This document shows, piece by piece, positions 23,000-34,883 of a stretch of DNA of 64,000 nt. The DNA comes from Cynocephalus volans. Its lineage: Eukaryota; Chordata; Mammalia; Dermoptera; Cynocephalidae. Each line of letters opens with the position of its first letter. The first letter of the stretch is position 1. The stretch spans positions 156,670,001 to 156,734,000 of the forward strand of contig NC_084461.1 of assembly GCF_027409185.1 (NCBI RefSeq), read 5' to 3'. A program made the translations under genes and the position numbers. The notes below the pieces were generated by a model. That model saw only the letters and a program-made list of their open reading frames with translations, made no database searches and was not told the origin of the DNA.

Positions 23000-23270
23000 T
23001 CAAGCATTATACCAGGTAGATGATGTACGTTAACCCTTTGAAACCTCTTTTTTTTTTCTTTTTTTTTTTTTGGTGGCTGGCCAGATATGGGGATCTGAAC
23101 CCTTGACCTTGGTGCAGTTCCACCTCATTCTAACCAATTAGCCAACTGGCCAGCCCCTTAAACCTCTTAATAACACTGCAAAGGTTAGCCCCAATTCATT
23201 GTATTAATGAAGAAGCAGGTTCTGAGAGGTCAAATAACTTGCATAAGTAATAAGTGGCAGAGAGTTAGAA
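23000..23270 (-). mobile_element. MIR SINE split by a CYN insertion
   Basis: MIR wording (CAAGCATTATACCAGGTAGA on the left, AATAACTTGCATAAGTAATA on the right) continues across the younger SINE at 23049-23155. Confidence 0.7.
23049..23155 (-). mobile_element. CYN SINE monomer
   Basis: T/C tail, GGTGGCTGGCCAGATATGG, a small deletion in the anticodon arm (GGTGCAGTTCCACC), then CCAACTGGCCAGCC. Flanked by AAACCTCTT on both sides. Confidence 0.88.
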
Positions 23271-23459
23271 ATTCATATTTATAAGAATCTTGTCATATTT
23301 ATAACCATCTTCTCCATTAACCCAATGGTGAAGCCAGGTACATATATGAATAATAATTATCCTGCAAGGTGTTAGTGCTCATAGTGTAATATGATATAAC
23401 AAAAAGTGCTGTGGGAGCTTAGAGAAGGGTAGGAGTATTGGTGGGGATGGCTTAGTAGT

Positions 23460-23680
23460 TACCATTTATTAAGTATCTACTATGCCTTGGCCATGGTATT
23501 AGATAATTTATAACCACGATTCTTAATCCTCATAGTAGCCTTGTAAAAGTACTATAAGTTGTATGCTCCCAGGTGAGGAAACAGATCTATTGATGTATTT
23601 GCTCAAAGTCATTAAGCGGCTAACTAGTGGAATTCTGGTAGGCCTGAATCTGGACTTAAAGGCTGGTCTGTTACCGCTGC
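23460..23680 (-). mobile_element. MIR SINE
   Basis: Reversed MIR features: 'TACTATGCCTTGGCCATGG', 'GTGAGGAAACAGATC', 'GCTCAAAGTCATTAAGCGGC'. Confidence 0.75.
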
Positions 23681-23699
23681 ACCTTGCTACTTTGAAGGA

Positions 23700-23990
23700 G
23701 AAATAGAATTTCAACAGGTGGTGGGCAGGAGGATGTTCAAAGCTGAGGAAACATCTAGCACAAGATATGGAGATGAAGATGGAAAAGTGTGGAGTGTGTC
23801 TGTTGTGGTGGATTTAGAGAATTCGGAGTGGAAAATGAGGCTGGAAAGGTAAATTAGAGTCAGATTTTGGAGGCCTTTCAAAGCTGTGCCCAATGGTTTA
23901 AGCTTTAATCTGTAGGCATGAGGAGCCATCAAAGGATTTTTCAACTAGGGAGTGACACAACACTAGGTTTCAAGTTTGCTTCACTAACAG
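23700..23990. repeat. Ancient interspersed repeat, same unnamed family as 26.3-28.3 kb
   Basis: 'GGAGCCATCAAAGGATTTTT' and the following 'GGGAGTGACACAAC' echo wording also seen at 16.1-16.3 kb and 26.8 kb. Family not assigned, no coding potential. Confidence 0.45.
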
Positions 23991-24779
23991 AATGAAGCAT
24001 GTGCTTGGAAATCTCCATAGGGGTCAAGACAGAATGAGGTGATACTGCTAGAAGCTGGTTCTTATTATTTTTCCTCATTCAATATATCAAAATTAGTGAA
24101 AGTAAAATATTTTGGAAATCTTAAGTTTCCTCTGTTTCAGTTTTTTTGGTGATGTGATTTGACTGGAACTCCTGAAGGCATACTTACCATGTTTCTCAGT
24201 CCATTTGATGTCTTCTAAGATTTTTCTATAGATATTTATTTCTTTTGTTTATTTTGGAACCAGTTGAGTATGAATAACTAATACAGACATTTGTTTTAAG
24301 CTATTTCAAATAAGAAAGAATAGGGATATAGGTTTTAAGAAGACCTAATGCAGGTATGTGGAAGGTTACTTTTATTGGAGTCTTGTTTTTCCAAATTTCC
24401 AAATTCAGTAGACTCTAGTGCCTTGGTTTACTCTCACTAGGTTGCTGTTTGAACACCTGGAGAAGGATGACATAGACAGAGAATGTGGGGACTAAAGGAG
24501 CTAGTCACAGCCAGTGGAGGAGCAAAATTATCCCTTTTCTGCTTATACAGGACTAAGAGATTTCTTTCCTTTTAAATGGGTGTTAGGGTATGACCCTCAT
24601 TCTCTTAAATTATGGAAACTAAAGTATGAACTATAGGCTGTAGAATCAAGTTTATAACTCATTTTGAAAATCTTCCTTTTGACTGTTACCTAAAGGAAAA
24701 AAAAAAATACATGGTGCTTTAAGTTCAGGTTGCTTTTTTTTTAAATCGTAGAGTGATCTGTTTGAGTTTTTTTGCCAGG

Positions 24780-24920
24780 AAATTTGGCACTGTAGAGAAA
24801 ACATGAACTTTGAAACTCCGGGCAAACATGAATGAGCTTTTCAGCTTCTGGTGAGCATCTGCAGTCTTGGGGCAAGTTCTCACTTCTTTGAATCTCTTTG
24901 TCTTCTATAAAATGGAGATA
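24780..24920 (+). mobile_element. MIR SINE fragment
   Basis: 'GGGGCAAGTTCTCACTTCTT' to 'AAAATGGAGATACTATTATC' follows the MIR consensus order in sense. Confidence 0.55.
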
Positions 24921-25804
24921 CTATTATCTAATTCACAGCATTCTTTTCTTTTTACTTTTTAAAAAATCTACCAAGTAATATGTGCTTGTTGCAAATCAGC
25001 AGCATACAATTGTATTTTTAAAAAGCAATTAAACCTCATTTTATTTCTCTCATCCTAATTCCAAGCTTGTTGTGTTTCTTTGTATACTTTTTTCCTGCAT
25101 ATACATATTAAAAAACGCTTTAAGTAGAAGCTCTCTTACTCTAATTTCCACTTGACTGATTAGTTGGAACAGATATTCTCCATTTCCTAAGGTCCACTCT
25201 CTAATATGCTCAAGTGCTGCTCTCACCAGTTGAGTTGTGCTCTTCACAAGAGTCAATTATTTTTGCCCCAAACCAGTGTGTGCTGGTTATGTTTGTCATA
25301 TAAATTTAATTGTTACATAAATCAATAAAATACCAGTTCTAAAAGAGTGTTCATTTACATGAAAACTAAATGAAATGCTTTACAGAGGTTCTAGAGAGTC
25401 AAATTGTTGGGGGAAAAAATGCCACTCGGGTGTGGGCAAGATAACTGTAAATGACTTTGGGAAAAATCATTGAGATATAGGATTGTACACTTACTGCTTG
25501 GCAAGTGTTTAAGGTTGCACTTCACTTAAAGAAATAGAATTAGTGTGGTTTATGATAGATCTAAGGAATGCCAGTGGACCTATTCCTAAAGAAAAGAGTA
25601 GGCTTTTATCAAAAGATTGCTGCATAAATGTGTATACTTTATGTTAAAATAAAATATTGAAGTAATGTATAGAATATTTTTATTCTGTACTTTGTCACTT
25701 TAATTAATTGGCTACTTACAGGTCTCATTCTCATTAGGTAAGAGAACTTCTGCTGTATTTGTCTTATAGAAATATGATCATATTATAATTATGTAAGTCA
25801 GCAT

Positions 25805-26165
25805 AGCATAGTAAGTGATTATGAAGATTGACTCGGGAGTACGACTGCCTGCATTTGAATCCTGACTTCTCAGGGCTGGCCAGTTACCTCAGCTGGTTAG
25901 AGTATGGTGTTATAACACCAAGGTCAAGGGTTTGGATCCCCATACTAGCCAACCACCAAAAAAAAAGGACTGAATCCTGGATTCTCAAGTTACTAACTTT
26001 GTAACTTTGGGCATAATTAAGCTTCTCTGTGCCTTATTTTCTTTATCTATGGACTAATAATATTACCCACTTCATGGGTAGTTTCAGTGATTAAATGAAA
26101 CTTCATTGTTTCAACAATTAAATGTTAATATACCTAAAGCACTAGCAAATATTAAGCACTTGAGT
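25805..26165 (+). mobile_element. MIR SINE split by a CYN insertion
   Basis: Opens with 'GCATAGTAAGTGATTATGAA' and 'CTGCCTGCATTTGAATCCTG', and resumes after the SINE with 'CTTTGTAACTTTGGGCATAA'. The CYN occupies 25874-25968. Confidence 0.8.
25874..25968 (+). mobile_element. CYN SINE monomer
   Basis: GGCTGGCCAGTTACCTCAGC to CCAACCACC plus A tail. The target duplication is diverged (TGAATCCTGACTTCTCA / TGAATCCTGGATTCTCA). Confidence 0.9.
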
Positions 26166-26319
26166 TTTAAACATTATTATTATTCCTTTGTAGCCTTTTA
26201 AAACTGATGGATAATCAGGTTGTTTTCATTTTTTGCTTTCATACAAATAATGATGCAGTTAATATTCTTGTACATATAGATTTATCCATTCTCAGTCAAC
26301 TCTTATTTATTTGGCATCT

Positions 26320-28440
26320 GCTATGTGCTAAAGTTCTGTTCACTGGAATAGAAGTCCATTAAACATAATTTCCACCCTGGAGGAGCTCACATTCTAGTGG
26401 GAGGAGAGAGAGAAGAGTTAAAATAAGTAATTGAAAAGTATATGTTAGGTGGTGGTTAGTGCTGTGGAGAAAAATAAATAAGGAATTTTGAGGAGGGGGT
26501 TTAATTTTAAATAGGGTAATTAAAGGAAGGTCTCACTGAGAAAGTATCATTTGTGTGAAAACCTGAAGGAGGTATGGAAACAAACCATGTAGATAGCTGA
26601 GAGAAGAGGATTCCAGATACAGGGAATAAGGCCTATAAAAGCCTTAAGGCATGGTGTTGTCCATGGTCTCAAAGGACCTCTCCAGGAATGGCAAGGAGGC
26701 CAGTGTAGCTAGAATCCGGAGAGGAAGGAGGAAGACAGTAGAAGATGAAGTCAAAGACATGGCTGTAGGACCAGATCATGATTTTGACTTGAACTCTGAA
26801 GTAAGGTGGATAGCCTTGGGAGGGTTTTGAGTAGAATGATAACAGGATTTTATGATTTAACAGGGTCACTGTGGCTGTTCTCCAAGATAGCCTGAGAGGA
26901 AGGTAAAGGAGGAAGTAGAGACCAATTAGAAGGTTTTCGCAATGATCCGGGAACTCTTGGACCAGGATGAAGGAGGTAGTAAAGATGAGTTGTTAAATTC
27001 CAAATCTATTTTGGAGGTAAAGTGAATGGGATTTTCTAAGGAATTGTATGTGGGGTGAGAAAGAAAGGGAGAAATTAAGGCTATCTAAGATTTTTGACCT
27101 AAGTAACAGAAAAAAATGTCATTAACTGAAATAAGGAAGGCTACTGGAAGGAACAAATTTGGGTATGGGGGTGGGGTAGAGATGAGGAACTGAGTTTTGG
27201 TACTGTAAAGTATGAGATTTCAATTAGACATCCAATTAGAAGCTATTAAGTGGACAGTTGGAATCTTGAGTGCAGGAGAATTATCTGGGCTGGCAGTTCA
27301 AATTTGGGAACCATCTGCCTATAGATAATATTTAAAGGCAGGAAACTGTTTCAGATCACCTGGGGAGCCAGTATAAGATAAAAAGAGAAAAGATTAGGTC
27401 TAAGCCCTGGGGCACTTAATCTTCAGCATTCTGAGGATGTGTGGAGTACCTAGCAAAGGAGAATTAAGTGGCAAGTGAGGTAGGAGGAAACCAGTGTAGT
27501 GTCTTAGAAGTCAAGTGAAGTAACTTGAGGAATGAGAACAGATTTTGAATTTACATTGTGGGGGTCTTTGATGACCTTGACTAGAAGTGTTGTTGGAATG
27601 TTGCAGGGTGAAGGCTTGAGTGGAGTGAGACAAAGAGGGAATGGCATGGGTTTTGCTCTAAAGAGGAAAGAGAATAGGCAGAAGCTGAAGTAGGAAAGAG
27701 GGTTTCTCTTTTTGTTTGTTTGTTCGTTTGTTTGTTTTTTAATTGGGAAGAAAAATCAGCATATTTGTATGCTGGTGAGGAAGATACATCAGAAAGAGAA
27801 AACTTGATGTGCAGAAAGAACAGTTGCTATTGTGATATCAATGAGTAGGTAAGGGGGATAGAATCAGGCACAAAAGAGGAGGAATTGGCCTTTGTCAGGA
27901 ACATGGATAAATTTGTCCATAGTAGAAGGAGAAAAGATGAATGTATTTGCAGGTTAAGTAGGTTGATGTGTTGATTGGAGCTTGTGATTATTTTCTCTGT
28001 GATATAGAAAACAAGGTCATGAACCAAGAATAAGGGTGGAAGAAGTGGTGTTGGAGGTTTGAGGAGAGAGAAGGTGTGCTCATGTAGGAGAGTGGGAGAG
28101 TGAATGGACTAGGCAACTGATATATAGGCAAGGCAGTATTACAGGTCCGTTCGAGGTTAGTGATCATAAATTGATTTAAAGTAAGACCAGTCAGTCTTGT
28201 TCAACTGTGAGGGTACAGGTGCAGAGCAGTCAGAGATTTGGAATTTTTAGAAAATTGTGGTTTAGCCAACGGAATATGATTGTGCTGGGGGGGGCAAAAG
28301 AGTTGATATGTGCAAGAGAGTGATTATGATATTTGACTATGGAATTTATGATGGGTAAAATGGGGAAGAAGGGCATTGAGATACAGTGGAAAGGTAGTAG
28401 TGTTACTGGGCAGCATATCCAGGTTCTTGGTCCATGAAAG
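26320..28440 (+). repeat. Long ancient interspersed repeat, family not assigned
   Basis: About 2 kb with phrases such as 'GGAGGAGCTCACATTCTAGT' and 'AAGGAAGGTCTCACTGAG' that are common in mammalian genomes. It has no frame of note. 28085-28285 recurs as a reverse complement at 34035-34235. The sequence may resume at 33553 beyond the ERV locus. Confidence 0.5.
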
Positions 28441-29540
28441 AAGAATCTTTAGTGGGACCAGCAAAAGGAAAGGAAGAGAAAGAGAAATGGTACAAGATAG
28501 GGCTTTATCACCAAGCGAAGATACACGCTAAGGAATTGCGCAGTTATCTCCACCAGAGGGAGACACATGCACACACACACACACCCCCCCCCCCCCCCCG
28601 ACCTCCTTCCTCTCTGTTCCCTGTGGAAACTCCTATTCCCCAGTTCTCTGCCCCTCCTGTTCTGCCTACTGCACAGGCGCTGGCGGATCCAGTCTGAGTA
28701 TTAATGAACACCCTCCCTGGGGCATGTCCCTACTCTATTTCCTGCCTCAATTACCCCCTGAGAGAGTTTGCTCCCATAAATTTTGTAGGGGTTGCTGAAG
28801 GCCATAGAGCCTGTCAGTTTCCTACCACTGCTTCCTGCTGGGTCAGAGCAGTTGTCCCTACCTGTCCCTGGGAGCACAACTCTCTACCTAGATTGTGGAG
28901 CGTCCATAGAGAAGGCTCACATTTGTAAAAGTGCAAGAGTTTGTATCCTTGAAGCACCATGATTATTTTTTTGGATGGCAGTCACTCTTTGAGAACTCGG
29001 AGAAGGAGAGCTAATGCCCCCTCAGAGACTGAGCCTGAACCACTTGGCTCTGGTGCAAGGTCTTGCCAAGACTATTTGGTGCTTGCTCCCATCCTTGTTG
29101 TCACCTCAGGGTCTTGCTGGAGGGGTGAAATCAGCATAGCTTTATTGATGTCTTCCTTGGTTTCCCAGAGTCTGCAAGTCTGCAGCCTCAGGCTGGCTGG
29201 AAAACAACTTTACATTCATGTAAATAATGTCATCTTGCCACAGGAAAGACGGAACTCGGAACTCGGAGAAATGCACGCTAAGATAAAAAGAAACTGTATC
29301 CTTTTAATATTTTTCCTACAGCCCATATGGTTTTAGGTTCCAACATGGCTTCAGTCCTGCCCACTGCAGCAATTTCTTGCTGTCAATACTTAGAGTTAAC
29401 AAGCTGTATATTAATTGGTACATCGACAGTCTCAAGAATTTACATCAGTCCTTTTGCTTAAGAACAGGATGTCTCATCCAAGCCATGATCCTCCCCCCTT
29501 TCAAGACTGTGATTACTTTTCAAGAACTGCTTGGGTAGAG
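28441..29540 (-). mobile_element. ERV 3' end: probable polypurine tract and LTR
   Basis: On the minus strand a purine tract (GAAAGGGGGGAGG, about 29488-29500) precedes LTR-like sequence with CATCAATAAAGCTATG (AATAAA near 29147). Its distal part, 28590-28755, has a diverged direct copy at 33426-33552, as expected of two LTRs of one provirus. Exact borders and target duplications were not resolved. Confidence 0.5.
28567..28600. repeat. (CA)n followed by a C run
   Basis: A short CA microsatellite passes straight into a run of about 14 C. Such a junction is prone to length error. Confidence 0.9.
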
Positions 29541-31000
29541 ACCCTTTTTTGATCAACGCATTCCTCATGAAAGCGTTGATTATCAATTTTCTGATTGAAA
29601 AGGTCTTACTTTTCTTTGTATTTGTCCCTTGGTGCTGGGAAGGCTCACTCCAAGGTACACTGATCCCTCAGAGGTGGGAAAGCTTATTCCCAGGAACTTA
29701 TGGCCCACGTTGCGGGGAAAGATGAGACAGCAGTTAGACCAACTTAGGGCAACATGAAGTGCGGTCAGGAACTTAGAAGAGACATGCTATATTATAACCA
29801 GTGTTTCCAATTATATCTTGTTATAAAGCGAAAATAGGTTCCATTGATTCTATGCAAATAACTATATTGCCATAAAAATCATAAATATACTCACAAAAAG
29901 TTTTTAAATTTTAGAGGAATCAAATAAGGAAAAAGCAAATGCTTCCATCTTTGTTCATAAATTATATTTTACCAAATTGCTTTAAATTATAGATAGCTTA
30001 AGAGAAGTTTCCTTAAATCTGGAACACAAAACTTTTAAGTAAAGAGCCAAAAAATGAAATGTACAAAACATTATGTTTATCAGTTACTCAACTTCATGTG
30101 ATTACTTTTTGCTTTGTTTGATCTTGTTAGCAGTTTCATAAACTGATTGGATTTCTTAGTAAAATTCTGAAAAACTTTTATTCTGTCCATTGATCTTAAA
30201 TGAAACCTGTGTTTAAGAGTTTTTTTCGTTTTCACTGACTATGGGCAATGAGACCTAAAATGACCGTGACAACAAAATTTGGTTATTTCTGTGGCATAGA
30301 ACTGAAAGGAAAAAAACCTGGCCTGAGCGCAAAAGAAACACACCGGGAGACAGGGACTCAACCAAAGTGTATTAGGCAGGCAAAGTGAACAAGCAGGCTG
30401 CCCTCTCGGAAGTGGGAGCAGCAGCTGCCAGGGTCGGGCTGGGCCTTTTATATCCAGTTAGGCTGAGTTGGACTGTTCCTATTGGCTAAGAAGGAAGGGG
30501 AGGGAAGCAAGCAGGGTTTAAGCTGAGTTGGGGTTTTTCTATAGGTGGAGAAATTCACGCGCAGGGGAAGGGGATGTGGTGGTGAAGAAGGGGGAGGGTT
30601 TTTTTTGTGATTCTGGGAAAACGTGCTGTTCTAGGGACCTGAAACTCTCTGCAGCCATTTTGGGTGTTCCCTTCATCCGCCCGCCACCATCTTAGACATC
30701 AGCTAAAACATAATTGCCTAACAAGAACAATTTCAGATTACCAAAATTATGACTTATAGCATTTATACCTAGACACACCAATTTTCTAGGAACCTTATAT
30801 GATTTTGGAACACATATTAATAACATCTTCATATAACACAAAGAAGGCCAAACATTATTTCTTGTTCTGACAGTGCTTCCCATGTAGTTTAATCTATCAA
30901 ATAAGCCCACTGCTTTTAATACCTCTCTTTTATACATATCCTTTGAGAAGTTCCAGGGCCCTAGGAACCGTTCAAAGTTAGTTCAAGTCAAAAGACTGAA
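29541..31000 (-). mobile_element. ERV internal region, decayed, same family as 1.1-3.1 kb
   Basis: Reverse complement blocks match the plus-strand element at 1.1-3.1 kb: 'AAGCTATCTATA' after 'CAGATTTAAG', 'GGCAATATAGTTAT', 'TGTGTTCCAAAAT', and 'TATGCCACA(A/G)AAATAACC'. No usable frame. A second LTR is inserted at 30302-30702. Confidence 0.6.
30302..30702 (-). mobile_element. ERV class I-like solo LTR
   Basis: On the minus strand: TGATGTCTAAGATGGTGGCG start, CCAATAGGAA (CCAAT box), GGATATAAAAGGCC (TATA box, about 30449), CCTAATACAC, then GGTTGAGTCCCTGTCTCCCG and a CTTTCA end. The order U3-R-U5 is clear. It interrupts the older ERV internal sequence. I could not find a clear target duplication. 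Confidence 0.75.
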
Positions 31001-32514
31001 TTTTCAGAATTTGGTTTTGGGAAGTTTGTCAAATAACAAAGAATTGAAACACTTAAACAATTAAACAGGATCATAAATTACTGTAAGATAAAACCAAAGT
31101 GGCAAAGGATTTCAAAGACACAGAGCACAAGAAATTTTCTTGACTAACATGTTTCCTATACTCGTTTCCTAAAAGATTTTTTAAAAAAACCTTTCATAGT
31201 TTTCTATTAAGTGCAGTTCGGTGCTACCAGAAAACCTTTTTGGTCCAACATAGGAGAGCAAAGTCTAGCCTTGCATCCGAGTATTTTTGATGTTAATGCC
31301 CAATTTTTAGAAAAACTTATACATAATTCACTTTTAATTATAGCCAATTTTAAAATTTCTTTTATAAATCTACCCTTCACAAATCATTATTGTGACTTAC
31401 TCAGACTTTCTGTTTTTGTCCTATACTTTCTACTTCCTAAATAGCCGGTCATTTTACTCCAGGACAAAAATTCGTTGCACCAGATGCTTTCTCACACAAA
31501 ACTATTCTCTTTTCTTTTTAACCTTCCTGACCATAACTACATCTTCATATTCATAGCTTTCTTCATATCTCCTCTTCTCCTACATACTTGTTTCTTTTCT
31601 TATCAATACTAAATTAACATCATTTACCTAAAAATTGCGTACAGAATGATCTTTCTGTTTTAGGCTGGGTTCACAACTTTAACCTTAAAAGTGCCTAGCA
31701 AAGACAATGTAATTCTCTGTCTGATTGGTAAACCCAGACAAAGATGTATGCTGATAATTCTAGAAACATTTTTTATAGCAGTCTGATTTTAAACTTTTTA
31801 CTCTTTTTTTAGTTTCTTTAGTTTTAAACAGCATGATTCTTTCCTTAACAGGTTTCTGCTTTAACACTTGCAGAACTTTGTGTACAGACAGGTGTATTTT
31901 GTCCAGAGACATAGCCAATTGTAACAATTTCTTTTTCTCTAAAGAAGCTCAGAGAAACTAAAGAAACTCAGAAAGAGAGAGAAAAAAAATTTTTTTTTTC
32001 TTTTTGATCATCACTAAGGCACAAACCTTAGTTACTCAAACCCAAGCATGCAGAGCTTTCTCAAACATACAAAATGCTGGCTTTTTTTCATCCTTGAGTC
32101 ATTTTTCATACCCAAATGCTACTTTTTAACAAGGAAACAGCATAGAAAGAATGTTATAGAAAAGATACATGAAAAGGTTTAGGACAGAAAAAGTGAGGAA
32201 GGCTGCAAAGCACATGAGATTCAGTATACGAGGAGGTGAACATATAGCAAGGGAACGTAGAAAGGACAGGCCATCCCTCATGTCCCCATCAATTTGCCGT
32301 TGTTACTCTTTCAAGCAATTAGACTGTGTCTTAGCTACTGAGTTTCATTGTAGGTTGTAAGTTGATACTGTTTCAGTCACTGCAAGAAATATTCCACCTT
32401 TCATCTTTAGCTCAGAATGCTAAACAACGTTTCTAAATGAGCCCTGCAGCTCTGTTTAGGAGTGTGGTCATCAAGGATGTCAGTGTTAGGGGGAGGCTTT
32501 GCTTTGATTCCCGC
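31001..32514. other. AT-rich ERV-associated sequence without frames
   Basis: Lies between the decayed internal region and the gag remnant of the minus-strand ERV, so it is probably ERV-derived. Nothing coding was recognised on either strand. Confidence 0.4.
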
Positions 32515-32781
32515 CTAGCAAATCAGACAGTTTCCTTTTAGTTTTGGATCCTGATGTAAGGCTGTAAAGGCCTGGATATATGGGACCTCAGCCCACTTAT
32601 GGGCCCTGTGACATACGAGATCCAGTTGTAGGATGGTGGTGTAATTTAGAGAACCATTTTGGGGCCATTGTTCTCCATTTATCGAACTTACATTGGGGCC
32701 AAGCCACAATAGAAAAATGTGAACTTTTTCCTTTTCAAACCATCTAGTTTGAAGTAGCCACAGTTCTTTAATATGCACCAA
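32515..32781 (-). pseudogene. ERV gag remnant (matrix-like)
   Basis: An open frame of 88 codons whose centre reads 'SINGEQWPQNGSLNYTTILQ', followed by 'PYIQAF'. This pattern (aromatic/WP-x-NGS-LN, then a short Trp/Pro-rich helix) resembles the N-terminal gag matrix region of mammalian type C-like ERVs. Known gag polyproteins exceed 450 residues, so this is a fragment. No capsid, protease or polymerase frame follows downstream. Part of it (32601-32712) is duplicated in inverted orientation at 33273-33384. Assignment is by motif only. Confidence 0.55.
32601..32712 (-). repeat. Left arm of a 112-bp inverted repeat (gag-derived)
   Basis: The reverse complement of 33273-33384, with three mismatches in 112 bp by eye. 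The sequence on either side is unrelated, so the arms have sharp limits. The spacer is 560 bp. Confidence 0.9.
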
Positions 32782-33088
32782 AAGGGTTACTGTTCAAGGA
32801 TTGTTGGAATATTTCCCATCTTGTCTCTATGGGCACGAGAAAAAGAGACTTGGGTGGAAAAAAAGAAAGAAAAATCACTCACCAAGCAAGTGTCCTTCTG
32901 GTGCTCTCCACTCAAGTAGCTGGGCAGGCATCCCTCTGCCCTCTACTACTGGGGCCCATTGGAAGGCGTCCCTCTCCGATAAGGCCATTTGTATTTGGAC
33001 GTCTCCAAGTCAAGGAGTTTGATGCTCTGTCCCCTCATACCAAAAGGGGTATCCCTCCCTGTAAACTCTTTTTTTCTCACAATAAAGC

Positions 33089-33100
33089 TGGTGCCCAACA
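33089..33100 (+). other. Primer-binding-site-like motif
   Basis: TGGTGCCCAACA, shortly after a CACAATAAAGC signal, resembles a retroviral primer-binding site of the lysine type (TGGCGCCCAACA) with one change. It precedes the plus-oriented gag arm by 170 bp. Suggestive only. Confidence 0.3.
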
Positions 33101-33272
33101 ATAAGATTAGGTGTGGGACTAGGATGCAGACCATTTGACTGGGCATCTGCCTAGAAGACAAAATGGGCTAACTGCCAGTTGGCTCTTTTACCAAAGATTT
33201 CAGGACAGTATTGAAAGTAAGAGGAACGAGTGGTGGGTGGGCCAGTTTGTCAGAGTAGATTACACAAGGCTT

Positions 33273-33384
33273 CTATTGTGGCTTGGCCCCAATGTAAGTT
33301 CGATAAATGGAGAACAATGGCCCCAAAGTGGTTCTCTAAATTACATCACCATCCTACAACTGGATCTCTTATGTCACAGGGCCC
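33273..33384 (+). repeat. Right arm of the 112-bp inverted repeat
   Basis: A plus-strand copy of the gag segment, also visible as part of the frame 33135-33455. It lies just before the right LTR-like repeat (33426). Confidence 0.9.
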
Positions 33385-33425
33385 CCACCATTTCTACCAA
33401 ATATATGTATGGTTTCACAACTAAG

Positions 33426-33552
33426 AAACTTCTACTTCCTCTCTGTTCCACATAGAAACTCCTAATCCCATCTAGTGTGCAGGTGCTGGCTGATGCAGTC
33501 TGAATATTTATGAGCATCCTCCCTGGGTCATGTCCCTATCTTTTCCTGCCTC
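33426..33552. repeat. Right copy of the LTR-like direct repeat
   Basis: 'CCTCTCTGTTCC', 'GAAACTCCTAATCCC', 'GCAGTCTGAATATT', 'CATGTCCCTATC' follow the same order as 28605-28750. Older sequence resumes at about 33553. Confidence 0.6.
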
Positions 33553-34235
33553 AGTAGGATCAATGGATTGTAGGTTCCAGGAGGTTGAAAAATTGTTAGA
33601 GACAAGGCATTAGGAGGAAGGAAGCTGAAAAGGTAGGAGTGTGGTAGGAGACTGTTGGGGGCTTGCTGTTATTGATAATGGGGAAGTCTAGGGTTTGACC
33701 CCAGGATTGAATGGCTGAGGTAGAGTAGAGATCACTGGAAGAGCTATAGATAAGGAATGGAGAGACCAAAGTTTTCGAACAATTATGCAAATAGTAAAAT
33801 CACCAGGACGCTAATAGAGTTGGAGAGAATGACCGAGATCCAGGAGCTAAAATTTTAGAAAACTAAAGGCAGTGATTTGGAGTGAGCAAATTACCCCAAC
33901 ATGGGACGGATATTGAATGGTGTAGTCTGATGAAACTTTGAGATTTGAAGTTTTTTTGTGATGTTGTTTAAACATGTATTGAGCACTTACTTTGACCCAG
34001 GTGCTCTAGATCCATTGTATCAGTGAATCCTCCCAATAAACTAATTGGCTAAACCACAGTTTTTTAGATATTCCAAGTCTCTGTCTCCTCTGTACCTATA
34101 CCCTCACAGCTGAACAAGACTGGTCTTTAAATCAATTTATGATCGCTAACCTCACATGAACTTGTAATACTGCCTTTCCTTCATACTAGTTGCCTAGTCC
34201 ATTCACTCTTTCCCTCTCCTGGTACTGGTTAGTTA
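33553..34235. repeat. Ancient repeat, with an inverted copy of 28085-28285
   Basis: 33553-33960 looks like the continuation of the repeat before the ERV locus. 34035-34235 reads as the reverse complement of 28085-28285 (e.g. 'TTGCCTAGTCCATTCACTCT', 'GGCTAAACCACA'), with roughly 15-20% differences. Non-coding. Confidence 0.55.
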
Positions 34236-34775
34236 ACTAGCATCAGTAGGTAACTTACTCAAGTTTAGTAATGAACTGAGAGTTGATCGAGAACTCTGGA
34301 TTCCCTTTCGTCCTTTTTCCTACCGCCTAACACCACCTCTCTGGCTCTAAGTGTTAATTTGTTTTCAGCTACAGGTACGTAAGTAGGACCAATAGAAACA
34401 GCTATGTGGTAATTTAAAGAAAGAGAACACAGCAAAGGAAGTCCAAAAGTGTGTTCTTATCATGGACATCATCACTCATGGTTAGTTCTCTCAATCTCTA
34501 CATGAGGGTGGACTTCTTAAGGAGAAGGGAAGAAGTAGTACCCAAAAATGGGAATGAACAATAAGCAGGGCAGTTATCTTGCTTCCATGCATGGGAGAGA
34601 AAATGTGGGAGAGAGAGGACTTCAAGAGAAGGAGTGTCCTCAGGGAAAAGCCAAGTTTCAGTTAAACCAGGAATATGAAGGAAGTGTTCAGAGAAGTTAA
34701 GAATAGAGGGAATGTTGTTAATATAGTAGGGCTTTTATTTTTGTGGTGTTACTGAGTCAAAACAAATGTACTTCA

Positions 34776-34883
34776 TTTTTTTTTTTTTCTTTTTTTTTTG
34801 TGGCTGGCCCTTATGTGGATCTGAACCCTTGACCTTGGTGTTATCAACACTGTGCTCTAACCAGCTGAGGTAACGGACCAGCT
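34776..34883 (-). mobile_element. CYN SINE monomer
   Basis: T-rich tail, then GTGGCTGGCCCTTATGTGG to AACGGACCAGC. Several substitutions against other copies suggest some age. Confidence 0.85.

Noticed and set aside
32801..33104. Plus-strand frames between the gag arms
   Set aside because: Two overlapping short frames without retroviral motifs. More likely leader or LTR sequence than coding.
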